Under the pieces are notes generated by a model that worked only from the letters and a program-made list of their open reading frames with translations, made no database searches and was not told the DNA's origin. The position numbers and the translations under genes are program-made. This document shows, piece after piece, positions 62,227 to 64,000 of a stretch of DNA of 64,000 nucleotides; within the stretch, counting starts at the first letter, position 1; every line of letters begins with the position of its first letter. The DNA is from an uncultured Clostridia bacterium (lineage in GTDB: Bacteria > Bacillota > Clostridia > Oscillospirales > Acutalibacteraceae), in the NCBI GenBank assembly GCA_946186665.1, contig CAMHOE010000004.1, positions 1 through 64,000 of the forward strand. The letters run 5' to 3'.

Positions 62227-64000
62227 TTATTTTCTTCTTGAGTGCTTTGCAGCAGCTGCTGCCTTTTTTCTCTTAAGCTCTACTACAAATATAACTGTAA
62301 GAAGAACTACCACTGCGAACACTGCACTGAGTGTAATGAGTGTTCTTGTGAAGTCATCAGTATCAGCATTGTTGTTGCTTATAGAAAGCTCTACTGTCTT
62401 GCTGCCGGCTACGCCTGCAAGTGCATTGTCAGAAATGGTAGCTGTCTGAAGAATGAGTTCCTCGCCAACGTGTGTGCTTTCTCTCTGAGCTTCTGTCTTT
62501 ACAGCCTCCTGAGTTTCCTCGTCAGCCTCGCCTGTTACCTCAAGGCCGAAATCCTTCTGGAAGCTCTCTACAGCTGCTACGACTGCCTTGCTGTATACAC
62601 CTGATGTCTTACCGTCATAATACTTAAGTGAAGCAAGTCTTGACTGGAGCTGTGCAACATCCTCGCCTGAATAGCCGTACTTGAGTGTGCTGTAGTCGGG
62701 TGACTTAACAGCCTCATCAGAATAGAGAACCTCAAGTTCCTCTGCTGTGAGTTTCTCAGACTCTTCAAGTCCTGCTGCCTTCTGATAAGCATTTACTGCT
62801 TCAAGAGTTTTCTTGTCAAACTTCTCTGTTACGATACCTGAAAGATATCTGAGCTCGATAAGTCTCTTCTGGAGCTTAAGAACCATTGCGCCGCTCTCGC
62901 CATATGTAAGGCTGCCTGCGTTCGGGTTAACTTCTGCGTCGCTGCTGAAAATTCTCAGCTGTGTTTCAGGATCAGCTTCACCGGTTGCTTCAAGATCATT
63001 GTTCTTCTGGAACTGCTTAACAGCACTTGCTGTCATTTCACCATAGAAGCCTGTGATATCATCATAGTAATATTTAAGCTCTGTAAGTCTTGTCTGGAGA
63101 GCTGTTACAGGAAGGTATGAACCGTCATCAAATGTACCCTGCTCAAGGAAGCTGAAGTTTGATACAGCCCTTGAGGACTTGAGCCACTTATATGTATTGC
63201 TGTCCATGATACCTGTAACTTCAAGGTCGTTTCTGTTCTGGAAGAGCATTACTGCATCTACTGTATCTTCACCGTAGTAGCCTGTTGCCTTCTCTGTGCG
63301 GTAACCAAGCTCATAAAGTCTTGTCTGTATCGCAGAAACTGTTTTGCTTTCTTCGTCATCCTCGTAATCGAACTCGGCGATGACCTTTACTTCCTCAGCC
63401 TTTTTCTCTGTCTTTGAAACCTCAGAAGACTCTTCAGAGCTTTCCTCTTCGGAGCTTTCTTCTTCAGAGCTTTCTTCCTCTGAGCTTTCTTCCTCAGATG
63501 ACTCCTCTACAGAAACCTCTTCAACGATTTCAGGCTCCGGCTCGGGTTCCGGCTCGGGTTCCGGCTCAGGCTCGGGCTCCGGCTCCGGCTCAGGTTCCGG
63601 CTCAACATATTCCTCAACCGTTTCCTCATATGACTCATCGTCATCTTCTTCATAGTAATAGCTTACTGCTGTTTCTGCTGTTGCTGTAGAGTAATCAGTT
63701 GCCTGATATGCGTCTGACGGAGGAGCGAGGTCTGAAACGCCGCCTGCATCAAATGTATATGTAACACCGTCAAGAGTTCTTGAAGTGCTTACTATATACT
63801 CGCCGCCTTCATAGTAGTAGGACTCGCCGTCAAGGAGCACCCAGCCGTTTTCAGGATAGGATACACCGGCAACCTTGAACCACTCAGCCCAGCTCTTATT
63901 GTAAACATTGTGATATACGATACCTGACTGTTCGTCTCTTGCATCGATTGCAATGCCTGAACCTACATAAACACCTATATGTCCGGGCTGATGAAGTCCA
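62227..64000 (-). CDS. NlpC/P60 cell-wall hydrolase with PG-binding repeats (partial)
   Basis: The gene runs off the right edge, so the start and catalytic Cys are not seen. The visible ~591 residues start in an NlpC/P60 domain with its His motif GHIGVYVGSGIAIDA, then a WVLLDGE segment. A (Glu-Pro)n stalk (63532-63602) and a Ser/Glu repeat (63421-63510) follow, then four PG_binding_1 repeats (each about 60 residues, LQxRLxxLxY...FQxxxGLexTGexD). A C-terminal helix and KRKKAAAAAKHSRRK end the protein. It should cleave peptidoglycan peptides while bound to the wall and anchored in the membrane. Confidence 0.88.
   Translation of the reverse strand, partial: GLHQPGHIGVYVGSGIAIDARDEQSGIVYHNVYNKSWAEWFKVAGVSYPENGWVLLDGESYYYEGGEYIVSTSRTLDGVTYTFDAGGVSDLAPPSDAYQATDYSTATAETAVSYYYEEDDDESYEETVEEYVEPEPEPEPEPEPEPEPEPEPEPEPEIVEEVSVEESSEEESSEEESSEEESSEEESSEESSEVSKTEKKAEEVKVIAEFDYEDDEESKTVSAIQTRLYELGYRTEKATGYYGEDTVDAVMLFQNRNDLEVTGIMDSNTYKWLKSSRAVSNFSFLEQGTFDDGSYLPVTALQTRLTELKYYYDDITGFYGEMTASAVKQFQKNNDLEATGEADPETQLRIFSSDAEVNPNAGSLTYGESGAMVLKLQKRLIELRYLSGIVTEKFDKKTLEAVNAYQKAAGLEESEKLTAEELEVLYSDEAVKSPDYSTLKYGYSGEDVAQLQSRLASLKYYDGKTSGVYSKAVVAAVESFQKDFGLEVTGEADEETQEAVKTEAQRESTHVGEELILQTATISDNALAGVAGSKTVELSISNNNADTDDFTRTLITLSAVFAVVVLLTVIFVVELKRKKAAAAAKHSRRK

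Noticed and set aside
63380..63655. Plus-strand Ser/Gly-repeat ORFs at the right end
   Set aside because: They are antisense readings of the Glu-Pro and Ser/Glu tracts of the NlpC/P60 gene.

Overview
The window looks like chromosome from an anaerobic, moderately AT-rich Firmicute of the Oscillospiraceae, most likely a Ruminococcus-type gut organism. This is inferred from gene content, since no 16S gene is present. The clues are a GlgC/GlgD pair with GlgA and GlgB, a two-subunit class I fumarase, a short malic enzyme, acetate kinase, a class A RNase P RNA, an L27 with a Prp-cleaved N-terminus, a DUF4250 protein, and surface proteins with Ser/Glu/Asp-rich linkers. Promoters are mostly close to the sigma-A consensus with a 17-bp spacer, and most genes have a clear GGAGG-type ribosome binding site.

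1-7.9 kb is core metabolism: fumarase subunits, a zinc-ribbon membrane protein, PRPP synthetase, acetate kinase, TmcAL, a leaderless Cu/Zn superoxide dismutase and a GlmU-like uridylyltransferase lacking most of its acetyltransferase half. 7.9-11.4 kb is a type II restriction-modification island: a Dam-type methylase on the plus strand facing a C-protein/endonuclease/second-methylase operon on the minus strand. 11.5-13.3 kb encodes a secreted, membrane-anchored, probably starch-binding protein. 13.5-18.5 kb is the translation cluster rplU-prp-rpmA ... obg-mrnC, interrupted by a membrane glycosyltransferase and a nested repeat. 18.4-23.2 kb holds a small MITE-like element, a divergent XRE regulator/membrane protein pair with twin operators, a TIM44-like zinc-ribbon protein, malic enzyme and a mosaic of dispersed repeats.

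23.2-30.5 kb is housekeeping: tcdA, prmA, an Mrp-type ATPase, an aminotransferase with trpS, and an HMGL-like aldolase behind a long leader. rnpB follows at 30.6-31.0 kb. 31.5-38 kb has a polytopic membrane protein, a CapD/PglF-like sugar dehydratase, a CarD-type regulator, a DUF6442-like/XRE pair behind a perfect palindrome, and a secreted Fn3-like protein. 38.1-40.3 kb is a PadR regulator overlapping a flavodoxin-SCP2-membrane fusion. 40.7-43.8 kb is a three-gene SPFH/zinc-ribbon/membrane module resembling Bacillus YdjI-YdjG-YdjH, in which the YdjH-like member has an Asp/Tyr tract instead of its extracytoplasmic TPM domain.

46-53.4 kb encodes a 1646-residue surface adhesin-like protein with an LPDSG sorting signal, a DUF4250 protein and a von Willebrand A lipoprotein, with another repeat mosaic between the last two. 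asnB follows. 55.7-61.9 kb is the glycogen operon glgB-glgC-glgD-glgA (minus strand); GlgB has an unusual Lys/Ala/Thr-rich histone-H1-like tail. The window ends inside an NlpC/P60 cell-wall hydrolase with four peptidoglycan-binding repeats, a (Glu-Pro)n stalk and a C-terminal membrane anchor.

Taken together, the cell synthesises glycogen, probably binds external alpha-glucan, and carries several surface proteins tethered by disordered linkers. The most unusual items are the PspA-less YdjGHI-like module, the flavodoxin-SCP2-membrane fusion, the GlgB tail, and the modular intergenic repeats. No CRISPR array, tRNA, rRNA, transposase or prophage was seen.
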